From contig JAYKKI010000076.1 of assembly GCA_039881145.1 (NCBI GenBank), forward strand, positions 11,401,001 to 11,465,000: a stretch of DNA of 64,000 nt, written 5' to 3'. The position numbers were made by a program, and so were the translations under genes. This DNA is from Druceiella hillmani (lineage: Eukaryota > Arthropoda > Insecta > Lepidoptera > Hepialidae). A model generated the notes under the pieces. The model searched no databases. It saw only the letters and a list, made by a program, of their open reading frames with translations, and was not told the DNA's origin. Shown one piece after another: positions 1-12,736 of this stretch. Within the stretch, counting starts at the first letter, position 1, and every line of letters begins with the position of its first letter.

Positions 1-366
1 ACACGGCATACTCTTTGCAAATTAAGTACTTCAACATTTTCCATTTTTGTCAAACCTTACTACGCAAAATAAAACTCTAATATTAGAAATACGAAAGTAA
101 GTTTTTAATTTGTTTGTTTGTCACACTTTCCCACCTGAACTAGTCAATCGATCTCCGTGTTTTTCTTAAGTGTATAGCTTGTGTTTTGAAAATAGGTACA
201 GATATACTCTATATTACAGAATATTTTTTTCACTGTTATGAAAGTCGCTACCTTGGAATAAGAACACGACGATAAATACGTAAGTACGTAAATTTTCATA
301 GCGAATTACTAACATCGTGTTCTCTTTACAATTATATTTGTTGATTTACATAAATATTCGAAACAT

Positions 367-424
367 CTTAAGAACATTTTATCTTGGTTTTTATCGAAAA
401 AGACCAAGGTAAAATGTTCTTAAG
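367..424. repeat. Hairpin, 22-bp arms
   Basis: CTTAAGAACATTTTATCTTG GT and its reverse complement with one mismatch, separated by 14 nt. Confidence 0.9.
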
Positions 425-1369
425 TTCTTTTATAATTTGCTATAGTTACGTCTCGATTTGATTATTTTCATATTTTACGTGTTAATTACAACATACACGT
501 TTAATTCAAGATTTTCTATTAATATATTTGTAGACTAGTGATTCATACAGAGTGACAGACTAATGTATCAAAAAAACATCCTGGCAGTACATACTTGCAA
601 CAGCAATCATTGTTTTTCAACACAGAAATGATTGCAAATGCTTATAGAACCGAACTTCTGCCCACAATTTTATTCTAGTGTACTAAATGTAGCTTAAGTG
701 TCAAGCTACTAATTGTATCTGTTCCAATTTTGTTTTAAATCATAAAATTTATTTCTATCTTATTTTTTTTGAAATCCATTCTCCTTCAGTAAGTCGTAAC
801 ATCACAATAAAGTTGTAAAAGTTAGAAAATGTTATATGCTTTCCCACGAGAAACACGCTCAGATTTGAGAATCCAAAATCAAGAATATAAATAAAAACCT
901 TATGAACATTAATTCAATTTTTTATAATGGCTTTTAAAATTTACGGCGGTATAAAGAAGAAATATCCATCGATCCAAAAATTTAGATATATGGATCTAAA
1001 ATTGCATTTAAAATATTAATAAAGATATCGAAATTTCTTTAAGCACAATACAAAAGTTTCTAGAGTTTACCAATTTGGCACGGAAAAATTTTAATTTTTT
1101 TTAAACATGCCTTCTCACCTTACTCATTTTTTTAACTTAGCTTTTAAGCATTGTACTCTTCATCATACAATAAGGAAAGTAAAATTTGATTTTTTCAATT
1201 TTATTCATCTATAACGGATCTAAATCAGCAGTGTATACACATCGAAATATGAATTTTATCCTGCTTGGCCACACAATAGTTCTATAAGCGGAATCCTTTG
1301 TGAAACGTAGCACAATTTATCATCAAGCCGATCGCATTTAAGAACACTGTGTTCATTACAAAACGCGTT

Positions 1370-1660
1370 TTATCTTCTCCGACATTAAAATATACGATCA
1401 CGTTCCCAAGGAGCGCGGCATTAAGACGATAAAACGATCCTTTCCCAGGCATTCCGAGCGGATCTCCGCTCGCAATGTTTACTCAAGAGGCACATAACGG
1501 ATAGTTTAGTAGCGAGACATTCACCTCGCGACGATGCACCCAATAAAGTGAAGCGGCTAGCCCTGGGCGAGCGCAGATGTGCTCCGAGCCGACGTCTCTG
1601 AACTGGTTACGTCAGTATTTGGATTTAGAGCCTTAATTACGCTAAGCTAGCTTCCCTTGC
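1370..1660. promoter_or_regulatory. GC-elevated, non-repetitive block
   Basis: Mixed sequence with higher GC than its surroundings (for example GGCGAGCGCAGATGTGCTCC) and no transposon phrases. It is possibly conserved non-coding DNA downstream of the cuticle gene. The function is unknown. Confidence 0.3.
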
Positions 1661-4600
1661 CCGAACTTACTCGGACAGATAGAAAAGGATATATAATAGA
1701 AAATAGGAGAAAATACGAGTCAGAAAAATTTATGTGGTGTAATATCTTTATTTATGTGTTATAATAACAAATGATTTGACAGAAAATGTATGTCTTTCAG
1801 TCTTTTTGTACTTGGCCATTCTTAACAATAACATATATTATAGACTATATGAGCTAAACATAAAATGCAGTGAAGAAGTTATGTATTAAAAACAGTGTTG
1901 TTAAGAAGTGCGAAATTATTATTTCAACTTGTACCTTTATCACGAATAAAAACAAAATATATTTATTTTTTTATTAATTTACTTGTTACTGAAAAATAAA
2001 CACTCAACTTGAAGATTTACCCAAAGCCTAACGACAATAATCAATAGTTATGAAATGTGGCACATATAATAGCGAATAACACAGAAATACACAGCTATTC
2101 GGATAAACATAAGATAAATCTGTTCACTGTTTTAATTTATGTGCTGATATATTTCACATAACTTGCTTTAGCTTTCATCGCCTTTTCAAAGTTCCGTAAT
2201 CAAACACGGAATCCATGTAATTTAACCATGTATATATTTATACCACACCGTCTTAGTTTATGCGGTTTAAACCTACTTTATATATTACAAATAGAGATTC
2301 TCGATTAACACGTAGCAAATATTTTTTTCTTATTTTAAGGTAACTCGCCTTATTAAGAAAGATGGGAAAAAAATATTTCAGCCTACCTCATTGTATTATG
2401 CAACGTTTGAAATTTAACTTTCGTTTACCACTTCTGGTATAAAGCAAAATATTATACATCAAATTCCCGCTACCCCATTTGATTAGAACTTTGACATGAA
2501 ATTTTACGGTTAACTTCCAAAAATAATTGTAAGAAACGTAGACAACTACGGAACCTTACTTTGTGCACATCCTACCCCGTACTTGACCCGTTTCTTCTTA
2601 ATTTTTTTATTTTATCTCTGATACACTTATATTCAAGTCTATACATACTTTTAATGAGAATTTTTCTACTTATTCATCGGCCATATCAGAAAATCAAACC
2701 GCCAACAGGCATTTCAAATGTTATTATAATTAAATTAATATTAATTAAAATACGAAAGTACACCGTACTTCAAATATTGGTAACAAGAATAATGAAAAGA
2801 TAATACAATTCTCAATATATTGTATAGTCGCAGTAAAAATTTTAAATTAAAAAAATTACTCTAAATCGTATTTAGTCTTTACGATCGTCGCGTAATATTT
2901 TATGTGCTTAGGTAAATCTTGTGTCGTGAAGTGTATAAGAATTTTAAATAACATAGATCCGAAACCCTTGTAGCGCCAACAAAACATCAGTTTTATGTTT
3001 AAAATGCTTTAGTTAAAATATTAATTTCATATGTATCTTATATAATCAATCTGCTATTTCGTAAGGATTATGGTAATCGCCTACCACGCTGGTGTGTGAT
3101 TTATTACCGACTAACCCGCGAGCCACGAGTTTTAACGATAAAATTAATTATAACTTGGGTAATTTTACATGTTATTAAGATTTAATATAACTTTTTGGAA
3201 AGAAGAAATCTTCTTGTAAAGTTTCGTACCAGGTATCTAAATTTGCGTTTGTAAAATGTCACGCATCTCCGCTCGTTGATTTGTACGTATATACGCATGT
3301 ACGTATTGTGGCACGCTATGTATCGCAGTTCGTGACCGATTTTGGCGATTATTTTTTTCTATCAATTATTAACTATCAGAATAGAAATCTATTGGTTTTC
3401 ACAATAATTTATAATATAGTTTAATTTTTGTAAACCATTTTCTGCAAAAACTTCCTTTACCAAGCTTGGCGACGGTCTTAATATCCGTTTCGTACGGATT
3501 TTCTTCTCCATTATCTCTGCTTTCTGCCTATTTTTACTTTTTTAACTTTTTCTTAAATTTTTTATTTATTTAATAAACAATACCGTGTGAACAATAGTGT
3601 GCGCTTTTGATTTACCAATGAGTACATTTTATTTTCACAATTGTTTCTCCAAATATTTAAATTCCACGACCATAGTAATTAAGCAAAAACTATAATGAAT
3701 AGATACAAACTTCTGTCTATTTTAAAGTACACAGAAATAGTACGAATTTTTAAGTCTAGATACTGAAAAAAACGTCAAAAGTTCATATCGTATTGGGTCC
3801 AGACTTACAAGAATAAAAAGGACACTGTTACATAGACAGAAAATAAAAAAGCTCTTTAAAGTTTAATTTAATTTTTTGTTAATTATGTTATTTTTTTAAA
3901 TATTTTATAAATGTTATTATTACTGAACTCGTTGAAATAGCACGTCGAAACAAATGCCAAATTATAGACAGATGTAACTACTATCCATATAACTCGCAGG
4001 CCCGACGGTCGTCGAAGAAAGCCAGGTAAAATTCGTAAAGAGCAAAAAAGATGTCCATTTTAACAACTCAGAACGAATGTCAATGTCGCTTAATAGTTTA
4101 TTTTTATTTCTTTTAGGCAATGGCTAGATGTTCAAAAAACTATTTAAAAGTAACGAAAAACGATCAATGTAGATTACTTTTTGTAATCGTTTCTTAAAAA
4201 TATTTGCGTCTTCTATTATTTTTTCTTATTAACAATTCTAGATATAATTAAAATATACCCACATTTTTCGACATAGTTTTTATATGTATGGATTATGATC
4301 ACCAATTAAAATTTATTTGTTGCTTCTTGCTTATTGTCATTCGCTGAAGTGTTTTTTTTTATAATCTTAAAAAATATTAATTTTTTAAATTATATTTTAT
4401 TTCTGAAACGCAAAATTTATTTTCTACGGTCTTCTTTAACATAAATAATAGGTAATTATAATTACCTTAACCAGTATTGGTTATTAAAAAAATTCAATAC
4501 AATTGCTGGACAACTCCCAAAAACACCTGCGTATTTCTATTTTGTTATGTTCAATAAAAAATGTTTAATATTATTTAAATAATGTACACCACAAACTTAC

Positions 4601-5089
4601 ATTCTCTTCTCTCGATGTAACAAATATGGTTTCATTATACAAGTGTATGTAGATATAGATATGTCGCAACTGTAAGTTATGCGCAAATTAAATGTACTGC
4701 GGCGAGGTCAGACGTGGGACGGCACTGATGATACTCACATTGCGGTATTGGGCAGTTTATTATAATACCGCCTGATATTTGTATTCGAAGCCATTACCGA
4801 CCGAACATATTAAGACATTAGCAGAACAGAGATTAGGAAAGTATAATCGTTTAAAACAGAATAAATTGTTTTCTTAAATTTTGCACCCAAATTTGTTTAT
4901 TTTATAAATCTTGTATTCGTGACCGAAATTGCAAAAGTTACATCACGATTGTATTAAAAATAATGGAATTTATATTTTCATTAAAAACCGCTTGTGTAAA
5001 TAAGCTCATAAGCTCCGACTTTCATATATGTGCAGAATGACGTAAGGTTTTTTTTTTCTAAGGATGTCTCATCAACTAATGAATTGCCT

Positions 5090-5392
5090 CATCGACTAAT
5101 GAAATGCCTTGTCCTCGGCGAGGCAAAAAAGTTCGGCGACCCTCGTCCATTCTCGAATGTTACGCAACCAAGACTTTCTTCTACAACCAGCTTTCCTTCT
5201 CCCAGCAATTTTTTCCGACATTTTCAGTTGCGAAAGCTCGTATCTGTTATGTCTGAGTACATGCCCCAGATATGCAAATTGGTAAAAATGCACACTTTTG
5301 TAAAATGTTGTCCAACAAAATCCTTGGTATTCGTGATTATCCGTCATGAAAGGGGCAATTACGACAACTATATCAGCAAAAACGAACATGGT
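5090..5392 (-). mobile_element. RTE-type LINE fragment, C-terminal end of reverse transcriptase ORF
   Basis: A minus-strand frame of 97 codons contains FAYLGHVLRHNRYELSQL, then KIAGRRKAGCRRKSWLRNI and EWTRVAELF. This is the YLGH...GK-x-x-G-(K/R)-R...SWL-(K/R)-N-(I/L)-R-x-W end of RTE-type LINEs. No RT core is present, so this is a 5'-truncated insertion. It shares over 40 bp with the copy at 11194-11240. Confidence 0.8.
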
Positions 5393-7189
5393 ATTAAATA
5401 AAAATAATAATTACAAAAGTCCTAGATAATATCCTTGAATGTGCATTCATCGCTGGGCTCTTTTTTCAGTGCTCGTTGGCGATCCATTCTCCAAATAGAA
5501 GATCTTCATACTTCTGAACAGAATATAGAAAGAGTATGTCTCTTTTAACAGCATGTTTATTAACCTCTTCTTTCTCTCTTGGCTTTTTTTGACATCATGA
5601 CTATTTTTTTTGTTTTTTTTCTTCTCTATCGGCTGTTCCCTTCTCTTTTTGAGATTCTGTACATTTTTCTTAAATTTCATTCTTTTCGTACTCTTTTATT
5701 TCTACCTGTTCCTTCTTATCCTTTTTTCTTCGCTTCTAAAAACTCCAACAATGGAGCTCTGGTGATAAAAATTTAATACTTTTTCTACTAATTAATCTAC
5801 TAAATAAAATGATAATTTTATCTATGCCCAATTTATTGCAATATAATATTTATATTGCAATAAATTGGGCATAGATAAAATGTATACACGAGTTAGACTA
5901 TTACAACAAAGCTTTAGGTATCTCTGCTTAGAAGTTTTCTTACTGAAATATTTTGGTGTCTTTCAGGAACTCTTAGAACCAATCTTTAAGATAGTGAGTA
6001 AATATTGTGCTGCAATTTATTTAATTACGCCATTTAAATTGTAAACGTATAAGCAATCTGACTATAATTAATGATACATTGCTCTATTTTTTCTTCGTCA
6101 GACAATAAAACTCTTTTTTGTTTTATATAACTTCGTTCTTAAATGATTATACGTAGTAACTTTGGCATGGAATAAACAGCAGCTATTTTTCCAAGCTTTT
6201 TTGTATCTGCCACCGCTTTTCGTATGTCATCTATTTGATATTTGGACTCCATATTTCTCTCACAATTTCATGGCAAATGAAAATATAAATTCGATATTTT
6301 TATTATCCAAATTGTGTGCATATAAATATAAAAATGTCGTAAAATAGATATCTAAATGCAAATATTCTGAACCAGCCTATTTATTGGAAATGTTTGGCGT
6401 TGCATCGTCATATAAAAATAACAAAATTACATATTATTACTATTGGAATCGGATTGAGTGGGTATTTAATTAAAGTGTGTTTCATCCCTCTTCATATATA
6501 GAACGCATTTGTATTATTTACATAACAGATTATACATAAATTTATTCCCACAAACAAATTATATGCAATTGTATAAAAATATTTAATTCGACTCATACGT
6601 TTTGTGCGGCTCCACTACATTACATTCTGCCCATCACTAAACGTAGCTTCTGCTCTCGATAATTTGACAGAGGATATCCGCTTTTTTCCTAACTAAACAT
6701 AACCACTGCTTTCTCGATTACCCCGCATTCGTGGATGTTCTCCTCTCTTCTACCATTTTGTCATAAGTAGGCATTTTTATACATTTTAATTTGAGGAATT
6801 TATATTTTTTTTTATATTGCTCATTACTTTTTTTCACTTTCATTAATAGTTTGATCGTCATTTGATATAGTTTTTTTGCTCTAAAGAACTATATCAAATA
6901 ATACGATATTAATAATATTTTGTCAACGTAGACATTACCAACATATCTGAGTCGTTCGTGAGTAAACTTTTCAAACTGATAGCTTTGCAAAGAGTGGTAG
7001 TGATTTTATTGAAATCAGATATTTTGAAAAAAAATTTTCAATAAAAATTATATAAGACAACAAGTATGTATTTATAAACTCGCTTTCAAATAAACTTCTG
7101 TTTTACTCTCAATACAATGCCCTACAAAAAAATCTGTCACACCTTTCTTATCCCTAAAAACATCTGTATTTAAATTACTGCTTATAACT
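5393..7189. other. AT-rich intergenic DNA
   Basis: Includes a T-rich stretch at 5580-5720 and the palindrome at 5816-5880. The stretch 6600-6760 is mixed but unrecognised. No gene. Confidence 0.6.
5816..5880. repeat. Near-perfect palindrome, about 31-bp arms, 3-nt centre
   Basis: TTTTATCTATGCCCAATTTA with TTGCAATATAA is followed after about 3 nt by its reverse complement. No mismatch was seen in the arms. Confidence 0.92.
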
Positions 7190-7810
7190 GTATTAAATTT
7201 CAACCTCCGTTTCAACCTTCCGTATATAAATATAACTCGCTCTTGGCTAGTTTTATTATTGCAATGACTTAAACAAAAAAACATTTGTTTCCCTTTGTTT
7301 GATATTCACGATAAAATATATATCGCCCGACTAAATTAAATCAGGTCATAAATAAAGTGCCTTCACTTCAAAAAAATATGTGATATCGATGCACGAGCGG
7401 AATAAGCTATTGGTCAATTTTATTATTGCAATCACTTAAACAAAAAACATTTACTTTCCTTTTTTTCATACTAATGGTAAAATATATATCGCCCGACTTA
7501 ATTAAATTTGGTTATAAATAAAGTGATTTCACTTCAAAAAAATATGGGTCATGGATGTGCGAGGAGAACTCGCTCTTGGCCAGTTTTATTATTGCAATCA
7601 CTTAATCAAAAAACTTTTACTTTCCTTTGTTTGATATTCACGATAAAATATATATCGCCCGACTTAATTAAATTAGGTCATAAATAAAGTAATTTCTCTT
7701 CAAAAAATATAGGACATCAATACGCGAGCAGGACTCGCTCTTGACCAGTTTTATTATTGCAATCACTTAAACCAAAAACATTTACTTTCCTTCGTGTTAT
7801 CATTCGATTT
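7190..7810. repeat. Tandem array, four units of about 156-177 bp
   Basis: The marker TTTTATTATTGCAATCACTT recurs at about 7250, 7428, 7585 and 7750. Each unit also holds AAAATATATATCGCCCGACT, AGGTCATAAATAAAGT and, in two or three units, a CTCGCTCTTGGCCAG phrase shared with LINE tails. The array starts and ends in diverged partial units. It looks like a small satellite grown from a LINE 3' end. Confidence 0.8.
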
Positions 7811-9733
7811 TTGCTGTACAAAATTTTGTAAAACAAGATACAGATATGCGCTTTATTTTTAGCAACGAATTTCCTGACATTCTCTTTACTGATTCTGGAA
7901 TCATATTGATTTCGTTTTTCTAAATTAAAGTGGTTAAAAATAATCATCAATCAATCTGATTAAGATTTCTTTCACTTCATCATATTTTTTTAAATTATCC
8001 CAGCCGCGAAAATTAAAGGACACTTTTCAAAGATCCTTCATCTGGATTCCGAATCTCGTGTTTTTACAAAGGTCATTTGTAAATAAAATATCTGGGTCTG
8101 TCTCAGACAAGATCAACGTTAAAGTTGGAATAAATAAATATGAAAGGAAAACGTTATATTTAGAGAGAAAGTACGTAAAGATGTTTACCGGTTCCGCATT
8201 GTCATCAAATGTTTTTTTTTAATTATTACAATTAGGTGATTATGGAATCAGACGAAATACGCTCGGCTCTAAAAATGTATATGCAAGTAACCGGTCTGTT
8301 CACATCCTTATGTTGTTTAATGACAATTTTATGCTAAATGCTTATTTAAATAGCGGTGACAAAAGTCACGTATCAAGATCACATACTTGCTTGTTTCTAC
8401 GTTTTTTTTCTTTTATGTGTTTTTATGTTATTTCTTATAAATATGTGAATGAAACTAATGACAGTAATACCGCCTATCAAAACCATCTCGTCCAACACAT
8501 CTCTGCCCAACTGCTGTTGGTTGTTTAATAACATTTCTTGTTAGATTGAGGTTACTCTTTCACTTAATTTTCCTAACACTGACCTTTATTGATCTAAAAC
8601 GTTTATTCAGTGAAAAATCTATAATATTTCGTAAAGTTACCTATAAATATCACCTGTCTACATCAATTCAGTTTCAATGAAACGCCCATCGAAATGTCTT
8701 TCAAAGTAATTGCAACCAATAAATAAAATACGATAGTTCGTATGTCGTAAACTAATCAAGTTATAAATAAGTAATAATCACAGTCACATAATGTAACATT
8801 AATTGTAAGTAGTGATTAAAGTTTTTACAATCGCGTGAGTAGTCATAGTAGGTGGTAATTTATTTCTACATATAAACGTAATCAATATAATCAGTCATTC
8901 AAATTTATTTTGATTCATTCATTCGTATTATTTGGATAAATTTGAATAATAAATCACTAGGTCACGTGAGAACAACAAATGCCAAATAGTAGTAGGCGAT
9001 GCCAAACAAATACTTTTTTGCTTCAATACTTAGTTTCGCTCCGTAAGATGTGTTTGCACTTTCAAAAGCTTCCTTAACCCAGGTAAAAGTAATTTATATA
9101 AACTCAAAAATATGAAGGAACCCCGAAGGTAACACATTGGGTAACTAGAAAAAATGGATTTGGTATCTTCACTGACAAAAGGAATAAGATATAAATGAGA
9201 TTTGAGATCTAAAAAGAATAAAAGATATTAGAATTGAGATCTAAAAAGAATTTAGATTTAATGAACTCATTTACTATCATCTACTTCTTATGTTTTATTT
9301 TTATTAAAAAATTATGGCATTTTATCGACAAAATATTTAGATATTACTTTCATCTTAAGTCCCGAAACACAAATATTCTTTGTCTCATTTTTTTTCTATA
9401 TGGATTCGCAATGATAAATAATTTCACTTTGTGCAAAATTTCAAGTCTCTAAGTTAACTGAACGTGGTCTAGTTTTTAATGAGCCCATTATTAAGTTAGT
9501 GTCAAAAAATAGCGATTTTCGGCCATGTTCTCGTGGACTATTTTAACTACATCTATTAAATTTAGAGTTTAAGTGGGATACGAACTTAATAGATAACATG
9601 CCTTACGTAGTTCCATTAAGACATGAATTCGATGAAAGACAAGTTGGAAACCCAAAATGAGAGCCCATGAAAAGGTTCCTAAACTTAAACGTTGTCCTGT
9701 AATAACACTTCGTAACCGTTTGTTTTTTATTTA
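7811..9733. other. AT-rich intergenic DNA
   Basis: A small direct duplication (TTGAGATCTAAAAAGAAT) lies at about 9201-9252. No gene or recognisable element. Confidence 0.55.
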
Positions 9734-10009
9734 TCAAACTTTATAAACGACGTAGCCAAGATAAACAAATTCCTTTACCTGTACCATTAACATTTCATAA
9801 AGTTTGATAAAACTGATAATGGATTTATGAAGTTTGACAGAACTGAAAGAAGTTTGATAGCATATTGACTGTAAATCACCTATGAAGTAGTAAGATTTTG
9901 TCATCGATATGTTCATCGTAACGGAGTCATTTGCATACATCTTGTCAATGAACATATCAGAAGTCAAAAGAACATGGCAAACATTAATGCCCAAATAGGT
10001 GAAAGGCAA
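9734..10009 (-). mobile_element. Degraded LINE reverse transcriptase fragment
   Basis: The minus-strand frame holds MYANDSVTM, resembling the Y-A-D-D box with one change, and about 55 residues later EFVYLGYVVYK, resembling the YLG motif that follows the RT core. The spacing fits RTE-type elements. The intervening residues are too degraded for a firm call. Confidence 0.45.
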
Positions 10010-10439
10010 ATGGCACCAACTTTAAAGTGCAGCATTTGTGCGCAACCTCAAGATTGATTATATAAATAACATATTAAGTGAATATTTATATTTCTGACAT
10101 CCATTAAACAAATTGGTTTATAATAAAACTAAAATGATTTAAAATTATAATTCGGATATTATTACACCAGAATAAAAGTTAGGCATTTTGGGCAATACAA
10201 ATTTCTTTAAACTGTAACCGGATATAATTATTTATTTTTTGACAACTTCAATTTAATATAGGGATCACTTATTATTACAGAAGCAATCTCTTCCAGTTAA
10301 TTATTGCAGATAAATTTTTGAAAAACTCATTCTTTAGTAGAGTATAAAAGTTATTGCATATAAAATATTAACAGTAGGCTTAAAAAAGTCAAAAAAATTT
10401 AAATACAAATATTTACATGAGGTAGGTTGCATGAAGGAA

Positions 10440-10620
10440 AGGACAAGAGCGCAGAAGAACTAATGTTTAGGAGATGTAGCATTTATTTATTGGATCCTTA
10501 AAAATATTCATCGAGGATATTTTCCTGGTATCAGGATCCAAACCGAAAGTTCAAACCGATCGATTACAAAGAGCTTTGGAATCAATCCAAAGTTTATCTG
10601 CGTGGAGAATAAAAGATTTT
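10440..10620 (+). mobile_element. Degraded LINE reverse transcriptase fragment
   Basis: The plus-strand reading KSAEELMFRRCS and, after frame breaks, IDYKELWNQSK recall the E-E-Q-x-G-F-R-x-G-R-S and A-F-D-...-L-W blocks of RTE-type reverse transcriptases. At DNA level it shares AAGAGCGCAGAAGAA and GAGGATATTTTCC with 53935-54000, so the two are copies of one element. Confidence 0.5.
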
Positions 10621-11030
10621 TTGTAAGAGGTATTGGTTGACACTCCTTAAGTAAACTTTCAGAATAAAACACAGGGCCATGAGCTAACAAATGTTGAAAT
10701 CTGCTAAACAAATAATTTGAGCTTTGAACATATAATAAGGAGAAAGTTTACACCCAATTGAATTTTAAGCTCAGCTATTTTATTCCCACATTAAAACACA
10801 CTGCTTATTTCCAATTATATAACGAGAAAAGGAATATTTTTGGTATATTCCCCGCACGTTACAAGTGTTTCTTCTCCCGTTTCGTTTCATAGTTCCTATC
10901 GTTATAAGTTATTGAAACTACATCTATGCTGAATATAAATATTCACGAAAGCTCGATCGGAGTATTTCATAAATTGGTTAATTTCATATATCGGGTTTGT
11001 AAAAACATTTAAGTCTAACAAAGTATCTGA

Positions 11031-11403
11031 TTATACTGTAGAGCACGAGTTCATATTGATAATCATTGCTTCTTTTTCTTCCATGGACCCCTCTCCAAGT
11101 AATGAATGTTGGCAGTCAGCTCTAAGTTTCGGGTCAAGAGGAAAGAGTTCGGTGACTTTCTTAATTCTCCCCTCCCCTGGATATACGCAACCATTACTTT
11201 CTTCTACAAACGGCTTTCCTTCTCCCAGCAATTTTTCCCATCATTTTAGTTGCAAGCGTTTTAAATGCTTCGTTAGGTTTCCTTAAATGTTCATTAATAG
11301 TCCATGCCTCGTATCCGTATAGAATAATTGACCATATGTAGCACTGCAGAAGATGTATTCGAAGTGAGATTTTAAGACCACCATTGCAGAGTACATTTTT
11401 CAT
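11031..11403 (-). mobile_element. RTE-type LINE fragment with frameshift and internal deletion
   Basis: A minus-strand frame at 11403-11194 gives LLQCYIWSIILYGYEAWT, the Y-G-x-E-x-W-T block after the RT core. It jumps straight to KIAGRRKAVCRRK, then shifts frame. The intervening C-terminal region present in normal elements is deleted. The same family occurs at 5090-5392. Confidence 0.75.
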
Positions 11404-12535
11404 TTTTACATTTTTAATTCAAAAAAGTAAAATTGAAGTAGAAAACTGGAGAAATCACAATTTTTTACCATTATAAAAACTATAAATTTAATGTAACTTT
11501 TGACAGGTACTACAAAGGAGCCTCAAGCTCATTCTAGTGTATTATAACACTAGGTTATACGTATAACTTGGTTCTGATATGTTTATTCAGTATGTTTTGT
11601 TTTAATCCACAAATCTATACACAGTAGACGTTACTTTAAACCAATTTCAGCAAAAGACGTTACTTTTACATTTAAATATGGGACGACATGATTATGTACT
11701 TGTTTTATTTCCTACTGACAATGGTAATGACAATGCAATTTAAATAACGGTAAATTCGTTTCATTTACTTTATTCAATTGATAATTTTAATGTTTAATTT
11801 ATAATAAAGGAACATTGCAAAATTTTCTTTTGATGATTTTTACCGACATAATGAAAAGAAAATAGAAACATGTACCTCCAATAAATTGAAAATACTGCAA
11901 TGTTACAATATTAACGCTGATACCCAAATGAAAAGGGAAAAATAAACTTATTTTTTATGAAACAATCTCCCTGCTTAATAGTTCTCGGTAAATCTTCAAA
12001 CCAACTAAGAGAAATTTCACTAATACACTTTATTCTCCAATGGTTAAATGGAAAGATTTTAGTGGAAAGATCCTCTCGCTCGCCATGCCTGTTGACTCCC
12101 TGCAATCGTGTAGTCATTAGTTTTTTGCAAAACCGGTGTCTGGAAATTATAATAGAATTCCAATTGGAATTGAATTAGAATTGGAAATTATAATAAAAGT
12201 CCAATTCTATTAGAAATACTCACCTTCCCACGGTATACCACTGAATTTCACATATTTCCAAGGCTTACAATGAACCAGATCCCGAGTGTGAATTATTTGT
12301 GATGAATGAGAATAAACTTCTTAAGATATGTCATCGTCTTGAATGGTAGTTTCAGTAAATTCATTAACTATTGTGTGTATCATAAACTTAGTCCTGTTAG
12401 TGTTATTAGAACATTTAAGTGCATAAGTATATTTTTTTCTGAAACGGCGTGGAAATAAATAAATTATTTAAAGACTAAACATAGCCTAAATATTTGTGGT
12501 AAAAATGAAACATTCATGGTAACGGTCAACAACAT
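11404..12535. other. AT-rich intergenic DNA downstream of the cuticle gene
   Basis: Holds a small imperfect inverted repeat around 12150-12210 (AATTCCAATTGGAATT core). No gene. Confidence 0.55.
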
Positions 12536-12541
12536 TTTATT
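12536..12541 (-). terminator. Poly(A) signal of the cuticular protein gene
   Basis: AATAAA on the minus strand about 107 nt past the TGA stop, giving a short 3' UTR. It is the first exact AATAAA downstream of the stop on this strand. In AT-rich DNA the hexamer also occurs by chance, so confidence is moderate. Confidence 0.5.
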
Positions 12542-12647
12542 AAAAACTACAACGTGCAAACATGAGATAAAACAAAACGTAACAAGTATAAAACATTAAT
12601 AATATTACAATAAATAGAAAAAAGTAAGTTATAATAAGTGACTTAAG

Positions 12648-12736
12648 TCAGTAAATATATCCCGATGATATTGAGCCGCGTATGGTTCCACCGTGTCCGA
12701 GCTGTATTTCTGACCCGTGATCCTCTGTGTAACTAC
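12648..12736 (-). CDS. Cuticular protein exon 4 (C-terminal tail and stop)
   Basis: Follows a TACTTTGCAG acceptor. The phase-1 join completes a Gly codon so that ITDDG continues as [16 protein letters not shown], and the exon ends with GYIY and TGA at 12650-12648. The exon has no ATG and is too short for ORF callers. Support is the clean acceptor, correct phase, raised GC against the flanks, an open frame to the stop, and a protein end (DDGSY) that fits RR-1 family termini. An alternative last exon elsewhere cannot be excluded without RNA data. Confidence 0.82.

Larger units (their letters stand above)
1..5089. other. AT-rich intergenic DNA
   Basis: Apart from the hairpin at 367-424 and the GC-elevated block near 1370-1660, I see no gene, repeat family or transposon. 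The frame at 2561-2803 has no coding character. Confidence 0.6.

Noticed and set aside
5447..5776. Overlapping frames over a T-rich stretch (Lys-rich on one strand, Phe-rich on the other)
   Set aside because: Low-complexity composition explains both. No motif.
7190..7810. CRISPR-like array, because of regularly spaced repeats
   Set aside because: Repeats and spacers both recur in each unit, unit lengths vary from 156 to 177 bp, and the genome is an insect's. It is a tandem repeat.
9603..9619. Possible sixth copy of the hammerhead-bearing repeat (TTACGTAGTTCCATT)
   Set aside because: Only 15 nt match and neither the ribozyme part nor the outer end is nearby, so it may be chance.
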